Positions 53,787-62,587 are shown, numbered from the stretch's first letter. The stretch is 64,000 bases of DNA from Sphingobacteriales bacterium (GCA_003963365.1 RXJG01000005.1:136811-200810); one strand, 5' to 3'. The notes: a model not told the origin generated them from the sequence alone. Numbers and translations are program-made.

Positions 53787-54542
53787 CTAAAAGCTCGATT
53801 TTTGTAATAGCTCCTTTGTAAATTGATAACCTGTCTCAAATATATCAGGTAATCTATGCGTATCGAATAAGGAAAATTTATTTAACCCTGGAGGTTCAAC
53901 AAATAAAAAGCATCCTTCTGAAGACCTGCCAACCATCTCCTTAAAACTTAAACTCAATGTCCTGTCTATAGTTTCTATAAATTTTTCTTTGGAATTAAAT
54001 TGTTTCTTAAGCGGATTTACATGAACGCTTATGACATCTTGCTTTCTGTTATTAAAGGGATCAACAGGTAAATTATTTGACAAGCCCCCATCCACATAGG
54101 GAGTGCCATTTATAACTACAGGAGGAAACAAAACAGGAACTGAACAGGAGGCAATAAGTGCATCAATAATATTTCCCTTGCTGAATATGTATTGTCGTCC
54201 GGTTTCAAAATTAGTTGCTGTTGCGTAAAAAGGTATAGGCAAATCCTCAAATTTTGTATATCGCAAATTATTTAACACAAATCCCCTGATATATTTCATT
54301 GAAGCCAATCCGCTTTTCAAACCATTCCAGGCAAATATTTTTGATTTCAGTTTCTTAAGGACCATTTCTTTGATTTCGTCTGGTGTAAAACCATTTGCTA
54401 AAAAAGCACCGGCTAATGCACCGGCACTTGCACCAGCAATTTCTTTTGGAAAAATACCATGTTCATTCAAAGCTTTTACAACACCTAAATGAGCAAATCC
54501 CCTGCAGCCACCTCCTGAAAGAACGAAATATTTCTTCAGCAT
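53787..54542 (-). CDS. Patatin-like phospholipase
   Basis: A 251-residue protein from the ATG at 54540-54542 (MLKKYFVLSGGGCRGFAHLG); an upstream start would add 12 residues. The oxyanion loop is SGGGCRG (residues 9-15), the nucleophile Ser39 sits in GASAGA, and the catalytic Asp is in DGGLSNNLP. This Ser-Asp dyad hydrolyses phospholipid or acyl chains in the cytoplasm. It belongs to the short RssA-like class. It is preceded by the pirin gene in the same direction. Confidence 0.92.
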   Translation of the reverse strand: MLKKYFVLSGGGCRGFAHLGVVKALNEHGIFPKEIAGASAGALAGAFLANGFTPDEIKEMVLKKLKSKIFAWNGLKSGLASMKYIRGFVLNNLRYTKFEDLPIPFYATATNFETGRQYIFSKGNIIDALIASCSVPVLFPPVVINGTPYVDGGLSNNLPVDPFNNRKQDVISVHVNPLKKQFNSKEKFIETIDRTLSLSFKEMVGRSSEGCFLFVEPPGLNKFSLFDTHRLPDIFETGYQFTKELLQKSSF

Positions 54543-54558
54543 ATTTTTGAAATTGATT

Positions 54559-55410
54559 TTAACTAACCCACTTCCCAAACACTCCCGTTCTTAAATCACT
54601 ATACGCTTGTTTTATTTGTTCATCTGTATTCATCACAAATGGCCCTGCAGCCACCACCGGTTCTCTCAATGGCTTGCCGGCAATCACCAAAACTTTCAGA
54701 TCAGTCTTTGCTTCAATAACAATTTCACTTTTGTTTTCAACCGATGGTTTCATCCACAACACTTCCCGTTTGCCCGCTGCTACTTTATTTGCTCCAAATA
54801 TTCCGGATCCTCCCAGAACATAAATAAAGCCATTATAATCTTCTTCAAAATCCTGCTTTGCTATATGACCCGCTTTTGCAGTAATTTCTACCATCGTTAC
54901 CGGAACATAATTTTTAGTTGCGGACGTGATATTTCCTGATGAACCCGAAATAACCCTGTACATAATACCCTCTTCATTACGAACCGGGTTGTCTTTCCAC
55001 AAAATATCCTGGTAACGTGGCACTGTCATCTTTTTATTGGCGGGAAGATTTACCCACAACTGTAACAGGTGCACAAATTCATTTTCAGGTCCTTCTTCTA
55101 CATGCAAAAGTCCTTTTCCGGCACTCATCCATTGCACATCTCCATTTCTCAAAAAACCATTATGACCCATATTGTCTTTATGATGAAGCTCTCCATTAAT
55201 GATGTAAGTAACTGTCTCCATTCCACGGTGTGGATGATAATCAAATGCTCCTTTCTTCATATAGTCTTCTGCCATTAATAAAAATGGATCGAAACGCTGC
55301 CAGTTGCCAGGCGGCAAAACTGCATACGCTTTGTGAATAGCGGTGTTAACATGCGGAATAACACTCCATTTCTCTTCAATCTCTCTTTGTATTACCTGGT
55401 TTGTTTTCAT
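54559..55410 (-). CDS. Pirin-family cupin protein
   Basis: A 283-residue bicupin. The N-terminal iron-binding cupin shows FDPFLLMAEDY, FDYHPHRGMETVTYIING, HHKDNMGHNG and MSAGKGLLHVEE with the usual His/Glu ligands. A second, degenerate cupin fills the C-terminal half. Pirins bind Fe(II); some are quercetin dioxygenases and others affect transcription or redox response. The neighbouring iron-permease-like gene is 29 bases upstream, so a common promoter is possible. Confidence 0.92.
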   Translation of the reverse strand: MKTNQVIQREIEEKWSVIPHVNTAIHKAYAVLPPGNWQRFDPFLLMAEDYMKKGAFDYHPHRGMETVTYIINGELHHKDNMGHNGFLRNGDVQWMSAGKGLLHVEEGPENEFVHLLQLWVNLPANKKMTVPRYQDILWKDNPVRNEEGIMYRVISGSSGNITSATKNYVPVTMVEITAKAGHIAKQDFEEDYNGFIYVLGGSGIFGANKVAAGKREVLWMKPSVENKSEIVIEAKTDLKVLVIAGKPLREPVVAAGPFVMNTDEQIKQAYSDLRTGVFGKWVS

Positions 55411-55438
55411 TTCAATGTATTTTCAATATACTATTGCT

Positions 55439-55891
55439 TTACGCACCTGCCAATAATTTTTCCTTTGTATTCAATACCGCTTCATCTAAAGAGTGTGTAC
55501 TGAAAATATTTTCTTTACCTGTCATTGCAGCCAATTTGATGTAGAAATCTTTCAATTGCTGCAGTTCCTGCTCTGTAAGGTCTTCAATATTAATCAGCCG
55601 GTTACTGGCCTTTTTATTGCAGGCTATTAATTCATTCAGTTTCAAATGCAATGCCATTGTATCTTTATTTTGTGTTTGCTGAATAACAAACACCATTAAA
55701 AAAGTAATAAGGTTTGTACCAGTGTTGATTATTAATTGCCATGTATCTGAGAAATGAAAAATCGGTCCTGTAAAAAGCCAGATAACAATAATAAAAATAG
55801 CACCCATAAACGCCGCTGAGCTTCCTGCAAATTTTGTGATTTTTGCAGAAAACCTGTTGAACTCCCTGTTTTTTTGGTCGTTATTTTTCAT
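55439..55891 (-). CDS. Low-affinity iron permease family protein
   Basis: A 150-residue protein with two hydrophobic helices (AAFMGAIFIIVIWLFTGPIF and LIINTGTNLITFLMVFVIQ) followed by QTQNKDTMALHLKLNELI, a hallmark of the Fe-permease family named after fungal Fet4. The C-terminal third is soluble and helical. Bacterial members are small and their transport function is not proven. A short QQTQNKD motif is the clearest signature. The following pirin may be cotranscribed. Confidence 0.85.
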   Translation of the reverse strand: MKNNDQKNREFNRFSAKITKFAGSSAAFMGAIFIIVIWLFTGPIFHFSDTWQLIINTGTNLITFLMVFVIQQTQNKDTMALHLKLNELIACNKKASNRLINIEDLTEQELQQLKDFYIKLAAMTGKENIFSTHSLDEAVLNTKEKLLAGA

Positions 55892-55966
55892 GTATTAAAG
55901 TTTGATTGGCACTTTAAAAAGCATTTCCCTTCGTTACATTGAAATTCAACTATCAATGAAAATGCA

Positions 55967-56536
55967 TTACGCTATTTCACTTTTCCATTTCTTTAAACTG
56001 AATGCCAGTATAATTCTGAACACTCCGGCAAAAATGAATGACAACCCTGTCCATGCAATAATATTTGCTACTCCAAATGCGGGAACTGCCAATATCATAA
56101 AAGCAAAGATGATAATTCCTATTGCCAATAATAAAAACCAGCCCCAGTTCAAATCACCATAAGACTTCAGATCGAACGAAAAACCAATAGCGGAAAAGCC
56201 ACGGAATAGTAACCAAAAACCCAGTACAAATGGCAGTATTGCCATAGTAACAGTGGGATATACCAGGAGGTAAGAACCTATTACTATGTCAAGTAATCCG
56301 CTGGCTAATGTCCAGCCCCAGCCTTTCATTGACTTACTGGCTGTGATTGCAAATACGGTTTCAAAAAAGCCAATCGTTAGAATACTTGCTCCAAATAATA
56401 CGCTTAATGATAAATAAGCTGCGGCGGGTGAAGCAAAAACCCATATACCTACAGCAGTCAAAAGTAGTCCGGTTAATAAAAGAAGCCACCAGTATTTAAC
56501 CGCTTCCTTTATTTCTTTTAAAATTGTTTGAGTCAT
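55967..56536 (-). CDS. HdeD-family membrane protein (DUF308)
   Basis: A 189-residue protein from the ATG at 56534-56536 with about six hydrophobic helices, arranged as three similar helix pairs (WWLLLLTGLLLTAVGIWVFA, GWTLASGLLDIVIGSYLLVY, LLLAIGIIIFAFMILAVPAF). This is the DUF308/HdeD layout, named after an acid-resistance locus of Escherichia coli, although its mechanism is unknown. It is separated by a strong hairpin from the upstream DUF1269 gene. Confidence 0.88.
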   Translation of the reverse strand: MTQTILKEIKEAVKYWWLLLLTGLLLTAVGIWVFASPAAAYLSLSVLFGASILTIGFFETVFAITASKSMKGWGWTLASGLLDIVIGSYLLVYPTVTMAILPFVLGFWLLFRGFSAIGFSFDLKSYGDLNWGWFLLLAIGIIIFAFMILAVPAFGVANIIAWTGLSFIFAGVFRIILAFSLKKWKSEIA

Positions 56537-56593
56537 AAAAATATTTTTGAGTGTTATAATTTTTTTCAAATCAGCAATCGCCGATTTTTTTCA

Positions 56594-56625
56594 AACAGCG
56601 TTCTGCCAAATAGCAGAACGCTGTT
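56594..56625 (-). terminator. Strong hairpin between the DUF1269 and HdeD genes
   Basis: A perfect 13-bp stem (AACAGCGTTCTGC / GCAGAACGCTGTT) with a six-base loop. On the minus strand it is followed by TGAAAAAAA rather than a T-run, so it may be a processing or attenuation site instead of a classic terminator. Confidence 0.55.
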
Positions 56626-56646
56626 ATGCAGTGATGGCCCGGGTGC

Positions 56647-57474
56647 TTATGCTACAGGAACTTCTTCTTTTTTCCCAATTTCAAATGCTTCACCAACCAG
56701 TTTTGCGGCTTGTTTTAATTTAGCTGACCTGGCATTGTACTCTTGTGTTAATGCATCAATCCTTTTTTGCAGTTTTGCCTTTCTCTTTTCGTTTGCGTTT
56801 TTCATCTGATCTTTCATGGCATTCACTTTTGCATCAAATTGATTTTTTGATTCTTCCATTTTATTTTTCAGATGATTGTTGACCACCTGCGCTTTATTTT
56901 TCAATTTTTCGATGGAGGTTTTGATCTTCGCCTTATCAGCTTCCCTGGCTTCTATGAATTCTTCTTTCAACTGTTTGTACTCATTTGAAATGGCTTCAGC
57001 TTCCCGGTTAATTTGTTCATCTTCCACTTCATAACGAAGCCGTCTGAACACTACTCCGTTTAGCGCCTGCATTTTTGTATCAACAGGTATGGCCCAGGTT
57101 TCATCAATTTCACAAACAATGGCAGTCTTTCCATTACTTAATGCTGTAGCTACGTCATCTGCAAACCTGGTATTAACGTCATCCACGTTTACATCATAAA
57201 TTAATCCCGCCATCGAACCTGTAACAGCTCCGATAGCTAATCCAAGAGGACCTCCCAGCAGACCGAGTAAACTTCCCGTAATAAGTCCAACGCCGGTACC
57301 AACAGGACCTTCATCGGATCTATTCAATACCAGGATTTTACCATTCTGGTCTTTATGAATTACTGCATTTGCATAGAGGGTTATATCCCCGTTTGCGTGT
57401 AAGCTTTTTAGAGCGGTGAGGCCTTCGTAAGCTTTTTGTTCGGTTTCAAAAACCGCAATTAACATCTTGTTCAT
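56647..57474 (-). CDS. DUF1269 protein with glycine-zipper segment and long coiled coil
   Basis: A 275-residue protein of unknown function. Residues 1-55 form the DUF1269 alpha/beta domain (MLIAVFETEQKAYEGLTAL), residues about 60-95 are a glycine-zipper membrane segment (GPVGTGVGLITGSLLGLLGG), and residues 145-260 are a charged coiled coil of Lys/Glu/Ala heptads. There is no signal peptide; the glycine zipper is internal. It is reminiscent of membrane-tethered stress proteins. A possible stress-response association with HdeD is inferred from adjacency. Confidence 0.82.
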   Translation of the reverse strand: MNKMLIAVFETEQKAYEGLTALKSLHANGDITLYANAVIHKDQNGKILVLNRSDEGPVGTGVGLITGSLLGLLGGPLGLAIGAVTGSMAGLIYDVNVDDVNTRFADDVATALSNGKTAIVCEIDETWAIPVDTKMQALNGVVFRRLRYEVEDEQINREAEAISNEYKQLKEEFIEAREADKAKIKTSIEKLKNKAQVVNNHLKNKMEESKNQFDAKVNAMKDQMKNANEKRKAKLQKRIDALTQEYNARSAKLKQAAKLVGEAFEIGKKEEVPVA

Positions 57475-57612
57475 ATTTTATTGTTTTTATAGTGAAAAAT
57501 CTTTTCAGAAAGAATTTTATTTATTTCAGAGGGAGACGAATAAAACTATAACTGGGCAGAACCGGGAATCAATGACTGTTATCCCGTTTATAAATAAATC
57601 AGGTAAACAATC

Positions 57613-58230
57613 TTAGTTATCCTGTTTTATATTTTCTTTTTCTTTCTTCATATTCAGCAACTTTACCCCTTTTGTATTAAGAATACTATGCAAAAAGAGC
57701 ATATTTGTTTTTTCAATGATCTTGTGTATATCTGCCTGGGCGATATCACTTCCCAATGCACTTTGAATTTGCCAGCAATAAAGCCACCCAACATTTGCTT
57801 TATCTATATCAGGCCTGAAAATTTCCTCTGCTATTCCACGTTGCAAGCAGCGTTCGATAAAAGGTATTATTGAATTATCCCTGAAAACACCCAACTGCAA
57901 ATAAGCATCGGGATAATATTTCTTCAGGCTCCTGACAAATGCCGGAGTTAATATCCCAAGGATGTTATTCAAATAGGAAGAAAAATTCTCTATCTCTATG
58001 ATTGCATTGGGAGAAATGTCCGGGCACAAAAAAAGATAATTGCTTGTCTTTGATATTATTTTATCCACTACCATGTTTACCAGCATCTCCTTGCTTTGAA
58101 AATGCTCATATAATGTTTTTTTTGAAATACCGGCATATGAAGCAATGTTGTCCATCGACACTGAGTGCAATCCATTCTGCCTGAAGAGTGCTGTAGCTTT
58201 TTCAATTATATCGTTCGTCTTGTCCTTCAT
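57613..58230 (-). CDS. TetR/AcrR-family transcriptional regulator
   Basis: A 205-residue regulator from the ATG at 58228-58230 (MKDKTNDIIEKATALF); another ATG two codons upstream is possible. The DNA-binding part is SMDNIASYAGISKKTLYEHF, followed by a ligand domain with an amphipathic dimerisation region. Its upstream region contains the 28-bp element shared with doxX, at a position suited to activation. The regulated genes may include the DUF1269-HdeD genes downstream, inferred only from orientation. Confidence 0.92.
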   Translation of the reverse strand: MKDKTNDIIEKATALFRQNGLHSVSMDNIASYAGISKKTLYEHFQSKEMLVNMVVDKIISKTSNYLFLCPDISPNAIIEIENFSSYLNNILGILTPAFVRSLKKYYPDAYLQLGVFRDNSIIPFIERCLQRGIAEEIFRPDIDKANVGWLYCWQIQSALGSDIAQADIHKIIEKTNMLFLHSILNTKGVKLLNMKKEKENIKQDN

Positions 58231-58287
58231 AATCATTTCATAACACAAAGGTGAAACGAATATGCTCCTGTAAGAAGGTTTGCAAAT

Positions 58288-58315
58288 CGGCAAGTTTGGT
58301 CAATTAGTCGGTTAA
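58288..58315 (-). repeat. 28-bp regulatory element upstream of tetR (copy 1)
   Basis: On the minus strand this begins TTAACCGACTAATTGA and ends AACTTGCCG. It is identical over 28 bases to copy 2 at 59715-59742. A common motif, CGTTTCA then CTTTG, follows 29 bases downstream of each copy with no gap in the alignment. The element ends 57 bases before the tetR start codon. Confidence 0.85.
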
Positions 58316-58359
58316 TAGAGACTGGGAAATCAATTCCCGGGTGAGTCCCGGAAATACTG

Positions 58360-59262
58360 CTATGTTTGACGATATTCTTTTGGCGACAGACCGGTATGTC
58401 TTTTAAAATATTTGCCAAAGAATGATTGATCGCTGAAGTGAAGTTCATCAGCTATTTCCGCAATGCTTAAGGTTGGATTATCTAAAAGTAATTTTGCTTC
58501 AAGCAAAACAAAATCATCAATTATTTCACCAGCTGTTTTACCGGTGATCTCTTTTACAGTTTCAGTAAGATATTTGGCAGTGATATTGAGCTGGTCTGCA
58601 TAAGCCTGTACATTGCGCTGTTCTTTGAATTGTTTTTGCACTAACTGTGTAAAATTCCTGACCAGGTTTTCTTTTCTTGTGATATGATGATGGAATGGTA
58701 CGGCATATTTCTTACTCAGGCCGTACACTTCATATAAATAAATATAGAAGGTATGGTACAGGAGTTCTTTTCCATAAGGATGCTCATTCATTGAAGAGAG
58801 TTTTTCGTTTAGTTGTTTGATGAGCAACTGAACAGTTCCGGCATCTTTTTTTTCAAGCTTCCAGTGTGGTGAAAACTGAGTGGAGAAATAATCCAGTAAT
58901 TCAACAGCATTCTTCGGCATCCCTATGGCAGTAAGAAAATTAATAGTAAAGTTGACGCCTGAAACAATTGTATCTTTTGAAACAATTTCAATTTTTTTTA
59001 TTGCAGCAGGTGCAATAATGAGAAGACTGTTTTCATTTGCTGCATATTCTTCCAGGTTTAATGTAAACGTAAGCTCACCTTTCACTATAAGAAAAACAGT
59101 TAAGAAATCGGAGCGGAAATGAAATTTAAAAAGATCGTTTTCGTAAAAAGGTTGATTGTATCGAACAGAAAACCCCGGCACACTGGTGTTGGTATTAAAA
59201 TCCGGACCAGACAAAAAATCTGAATGCTTATAAGTAAATGTTTTGCTGGTTTTGCGTGGCAT
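58360..59262 (-). CDS. AraC-family transcriptional regulator
   Basis: A 300-residue regulator. The N-terminal sensing domain is cupin-like (FYENDLFKFHFRSDFLTVFL). The C-terminal double helix-turn-helix covers about residues 200-298 and ends SIAEIADELHFSDQSFFGKY then FKRHTGLSPKEYRQ, the classical AraC signature. No close operon partner is evident, although doxX lies just upstream. Its binding site may be the 28-bp element found before tetR and doxX; this is inference. Confidence 0.93.
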   Translation of the reverse strand: MPRKTSKTFTYKHSDFLSGPDFNTNTSVPGFSVRYNQPFYENDLFKFHFRSDFLTVFLIVKGELTFTLNLEEYAANENSLLIIAPAAIKKIEIVSKDTIVSGVNFTINFLTAIGMPKNAVELLDYFSTQFSPHWKLEKKDAGTVQLLIKQLNEKLSSMNEHPYGKELLYHTFYIYLYEVYGLSKKYAVPFHHHITRKENLVRNFTQLVQKQFKEQRNVQAYADQLNITAKYLTETVKEITGKTAGEIIDDFVLLEAKLLLDNPTLSIAEIADELHFSDQSFFGKYFKRHTGLSPKEYRQT

Positions 59263-59310
59263 ATCCGAAAGTTATTCAAATTATACCATGCTGCAAACGG
59301 CCTGAGCAAC

Positions 59311-59652
59311 TTAACCTGGAAGAGTGCCAAACTTTGAGAGTTGAAGCCCCAGCAATACCAGTAATAGAATAATGGTGACAATTGGGAGGATATAATGCGA
59401 GGGCTTCTCTTTTAATTTGATCAACGTAAACAAAGCGCCACCCATTACAACAACCAGGCCGATTGTTGCCAACATATCATATTTAGTAAACAGCGCAACA
59501 GCCAGAATTAATTCTGCAAAACCTGTGGCATACATTACTCCTGTTGTGTAACCCGCTTGTTCAAAAACCGGTTTGGTTTTGCCTGTCATTTTTACAAAAA
59601 CAGCTAAACCAAATATTACTGCCAATATAGCTTTGATGATAATTGTTTCCAT
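59311..59652 (-). CDS. DoxX-family small membrane protein
   Basis: A 113-residue protein with four hydrophobic helices and the DoxX-like pattern ILAVIFGLAVFVKMTGK, GYTTGVMYATGFAELILAVA and MGGALFTLIKLKEKP. DoxX-like proteins of this small class (DoxX_2) are common in Bacteroidota and often lie near redox or stress regulators. No function is established. The promoter region contains copy 2 of the 28-bp element 62 bases upstream of the start codon. Confidence 0.87.
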   Translation of the reverse strand: METIIIKAILAVIFGLAVFVKMTGKTKPVFEQAGYTTGVMYATGFAELILAVALFTKYDMLATIGLVVVMGGALFTLIKLKEKPSHYILPIVTIILLLVLLGLQLSKFGTLPG

Positions 59653-59714
59653 TTCTTGTATTTATTGTAATACAAAGATGAAACGGTAAAAGAGATAGAG
59701 AAAGGTTGCTACTT

Positions 59715-59742
59715 CGGCAAGTTTGGTCAATTAGTCGGTTAA
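59715..59742 (-). repeat. 28-bp regulatory element upstream of doxX (copy 2)
   Basis: Identical to copy 1 at 58288-58315. Each copy is followed at the same spacing by CGTTTCA-CTTTG, a -7-like motif differing from TAnnTTTG in the first base. No TTG-type -33 box is present at normal distance, so the element may take its place as an activator site. Confidence 0.85.
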
Positions 59743-59771
59743 AAATATTGGAATAAAGCAACCGGTTAATT

Positions 59772-61451
59772 TCAGGCAACTTTGTGAATTGATAAAGGAA
59801 TTTCTACGGTAATACTGCATCCCTTGTTTGGCGCAGCATCAATAAGTAGTCGTCCGGAAAAAAGTTCTGCTCTTTTTTTCATATGCAACAACCCGATTCC
59901 TGGTTTTATTTTGTTTACATCGAAGCCAATCCCATTGTCGGTTATTTTCAGATGAATTAAGTTGTTCATTATTCTCAGTTCGATTCCAACTTCTCCTGCT
60001 TTGGAATATTTCTGGATATTTTTCAATTGTTCCTGTGATATCCGGTAAATATTCAGCTTCACATCAGGGCTGATGAATTCCGTCAATAAACAGCTGTCGT
60101 ATTCAAAACTAACCTGCATACTCCCATCGGGATTTATTTCATACAATAAATTGCTGATCGCTTCAGGTAATGATAGTTCATCAAGAAATCCGGGATATAT
60201 CCTGTGTGAAATATTCCTGGTCTCCGCTACTGCCATCTCAAGATATTTCCTCGTTTCGGCAAGATATTTTTCTTTTTCATTGTGATCAGCCTTTATGCTC
60301 ATACTCAGAAACAATTGTGTACTGACCAGCAGTTGACCTATATTATCATGTAACTCTGCACCCAGCTTCTGGCGTTCGTCTTCCTGGGTTTTGATAATAG
60401 CTTTAGTGATTTTCTTATCCAGTTTTTCCTTTTCTGTAATATCATTTATAGTCAGAAAAAACACTTTGCGATCCAGAAAAATGGCCTTTGCATTTACTTC
60501 CACATCCAGTATTTCACCATTCTTCTTATAATGGCGGGCTTTAATGGTGTACTGGTTTCCTGCTTCAATAAGATGTTTCCATTCTGCTTTCAATTTCTCT
60601 TGTTGCTCTTTGTTTGTTATCCCACGAAGTTCAAACGCTCTAATATTTAAAAATTCCTTTCTGTTATATCCATATAGTTTCACTGCTGCATCATTTACTT
60701 TAAGATACCTGAAGGTTTTTGAGTCAACAATAAAATTGGGCAAGGGGCTCAATTCAAATAAAAGCCGGTATTTGTTTTCCGTTCTCTTTAGTTTTCTCAG
60801 TGTATTGCCAATACTCAAACCTAATACAAGCAAGAGAAAAATAACAACATATGAGCTCAACTCTTTTCGTCTTGCCAACTTTTGAAGATAATCGTTGATT
60901 TCCGAAATTTTCGTTGCGGATACACTGCTTACCATCTCCAAAAGTTGGTGGCTTGAAGCATCAAAATCTGCATGAATGTTTGCCTTCTGCCGGATAAGCT
61001 GTTGTAATTTTTCATTCTGAACATTTCCCCCGGCAGCAAACCGGATAATTGAATCATTTACTTGCCTGGTGATACTGTCATAAGCCAGCAGTTTATTAAA
61101 AGATGTCCGCTCAAAACCTGTCTCGATTAATTTTTTATAAGCAATAAAGTTATCCTTATTGTCATAGATAGCCGGAATGGTACCGGCAGCTTTCGATGAA
61201 TTATAGTTATTATCATTTATATGAATCGTCTCAAATACCAATTTCTCATTTCTGTTATAATTTTGAATTATACTCAGCAGAAGTTGCAATTTTCGATTCG
61301 AAATATTTGAGATCGTATTTACTTTTCCGGCCGCTTCACGGGTTTGGTTATATTCCCAAAATCGTACAAGCCCAATAAAAATTAATAGGCCGCAATAACT
61401 TGCAAAGAGCAGTTTACTTAATGGAATAAGATCTAAAATTTTTAACCTCAT
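59772..61451 (-). CDS. PAS-domain sensor histidine kinase (HisKA_3 type)
   Basis: A 559-residue membrane kinase. One helix near residue 15-30 and another near 200-220 (YVVIFLLLVLGLSIGNTL) frame a helical periplasmic sensor of about 170 residues. A PAS domain (YRLLFELSPLPNFIVDSKTF) and its C-terminal segment come next. The HisKA_3 phosphoacceptor is the His in GAELHDNIGQLL, and the ATPase has DNGIGFD and GIGLLHMKKRAELF. NarL-type response regulators normally partner such kinases, but none is encoded beside it. The signal is unknown. Confidence 0.93.
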   Translation of the reverse strand: MRLKILDLIPLSKLLFASYCGLLIFIGLVRFWEYNQTREAAGKVNTISNISNRKLQLLLSIIQNYNRNEKLVFETIHINDNNYNSSKAAGTIPAIYDNKDNFIAYKKLIETGFERTSFNKLLAYDSITRQVNDSIIRFAAGGNVQNEKLQQLIRQKANIHADFDASSHQLLEMVSSVSATKISEINDYLQKLARRKELSSYVVIFLLLVLGLSIGNTLRKLKRTENKYRLLFELSPLPNFIVDSKTFRYLKVNDAAVKLYGYNRKEFLNIRAFELRGITNKEQQEKLKAEWKHLIEAGNQYTIKARHYKKNGEILDVEVNAKAIFLDRKVFFLTINDITEKEKLDKKITKAIIKTQEDERQKLGAELHDNIGQLLVSTQLFLSMSIKADHNEKEKYLAETRKYLEMAVAETRNISHRIYPGFLDELSLPEAISNLLYEINPDGSMQVSFEYDSCLLTEFISPDVKLNIYRISQEQLKNIQKYSKAGEVGIELRIMNNLIHLKITDNGIGFDVNKIKPGIGLLHMKKRAELFSGRLLIDAAPNKGCSITVEIPLSIHKVA

Positions 61452-61663
61452 GCTTCAATATTGCGTCACCCCGTTTTGGAAACAGAGGCAGTTTTGTGTT
61501 ACTGTTATTGTTATTAATTTCTCCCGGATCTTTTGAGATAATATCAAAAGATTTCACAGCGTATGGATAGCTGTTACGGTTTTCAGGATGTATAAGTTGA
61601 TTTCCGTTCCGCAAATTTCCTTAAACAGGAGGTGGCCGGGAGTATCTTTTTCAACTAATCTCA

Positions 61664-62587
61664 CTACAAATTCAAATGAAGTTGCCGGTACTGTACAGGA
61701 GAGTTGCCGGTATGTCTTTTAAAAAAGCGGAAAAAGTGTGAGGAGGACTGAAAGCCCAGTTCATACGCAACTTCTTTTACTGAGAGCGTTGTATTTGCAA
61801 GCAATGATTTAGCTTCTGTTATTAATTTCAGATCAATCGTTGCTTTTGCCGGTTGCAACAGGTGTCGTTTGCTAAGTGCATTCAGCCGGTTAGGGTGCAA
61901 ATGAAGTTTATCCGCATAGAATGATACAGCATGTTGCTCTTTATAAAATCGTTGAATCAGGTTGATATATTCAATTACCGGAAGCGGCAGTAAACTTGTA
62001 GCAGTCTTTTCGCCTTTTTTGAAAAATCTTTCACAAACGATCAGTAATTCAAGGATCTTCAGTGTTATCATTTCATTTTTATTCAGCCGTTCATGATGTT
62101 TTTCATCAAGTATAGCTTCAAATATCTTATCAAGGTTTTTTCCCTGCCGGGCACCCGTATAAACGTAAGGCATCAGCTCTGAACGGAACAGGTTTAAGTG
62201 TTTGAGATGTTGGCTGGGAAATGTTTCACTAAGAAAAAAGTTAAGGTTGGCGATCAAAAAATATCCGCGGGTGTCGCTACTATGTTTGGCCGAATTGATA
62301 GTTTGACCGGGAATAAATATAAGCGTCCTGTCAGTTACCTGAACTTTAACGTTGCCAATAGTTATTTCACCCTTCCCCCTGGTAAAGAAGGCAATAATAA
62401 ATTGTGATTGCCGGTGTGGGGGAATACTGAATTGTAAATGAGGTAATGTATCTTCTACCCTGACTAAAAAGAAGTTTAATCGCTTAACCAGTTTCGCATC
62501 AAGATCAACAATATTTTTATTCCTGCGATATTGTTGGAATGCTTTTTTATAGTCGTCCAATATGGTTCTTTCCTCTGCAGTCAGCAT
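61664..62587 (-). CDS. AraC-family transcriptional regulator
   Basis: A 307-residue regulator from the ATG at 62585-62587 (MLTAEERTILDDYKKAF); a start five codons upstream is open. The N-terminal cupin-like domain carries PHLQFSIPPHRQSQFIIAFF. The C-terminal helix-turn-helix pair spans about residues 210-305 and ends SVKEVAYELGFQSSSHFFRF then FKRHTGNSPVQYRQ. It is a separate paralogue from the AraC protein at 58360. Target genes are unknown. Confidence 0.92.
   Translation of the reverse strand: MLTAEERTILDDYKKAFQQYRRNKNIVDLDAKLVKRLNFFLVRVEDTLPHLQFSIPPHRQSQFIIAFFTRGKGEITIGNVKVQVTDRTLIFIPGQTINSAKHSSDTRGYFLIANLNFFLSETFPSQHLKHLNLFRSELMPYVYTGARQGKNLDKIFEAILDEKHHERLNKNEMITLKILELLIVCERFFKKGEKTATSLLPLPVIEYINLIQRFYKEQHAVSFYADKLHLHPNRLNALSKRHLLQPAKATIDLKLITEAKSLLANTTLSVKEVAYELGFQSSSHFFRFFKRHTGNSPVQYRQLHLNL

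Noticed and set aside
53594-53839. 81-codon minus-strand frame between the cupin and patatin genes
   Set aside because: It overlaps the ends of both neighbouring genes, has no recognisable domain and looks like low-information AT-rich coding by chance.
58233-58448. Minus-strand frame with a segment (NRLIDQTCR) similar to another frame at 59561-59779
   Set aside because: The shared residues come from the duplicated 28-bp DNA element and its flanks, not from two related proteins; both frames overlap real genes or promoters.
61414-61614. 66-codon frame upstream of the histidine kinase
   Set aside because: It overlaps the kinase start and is Asn-rich without domain features; more likely leader DNA.
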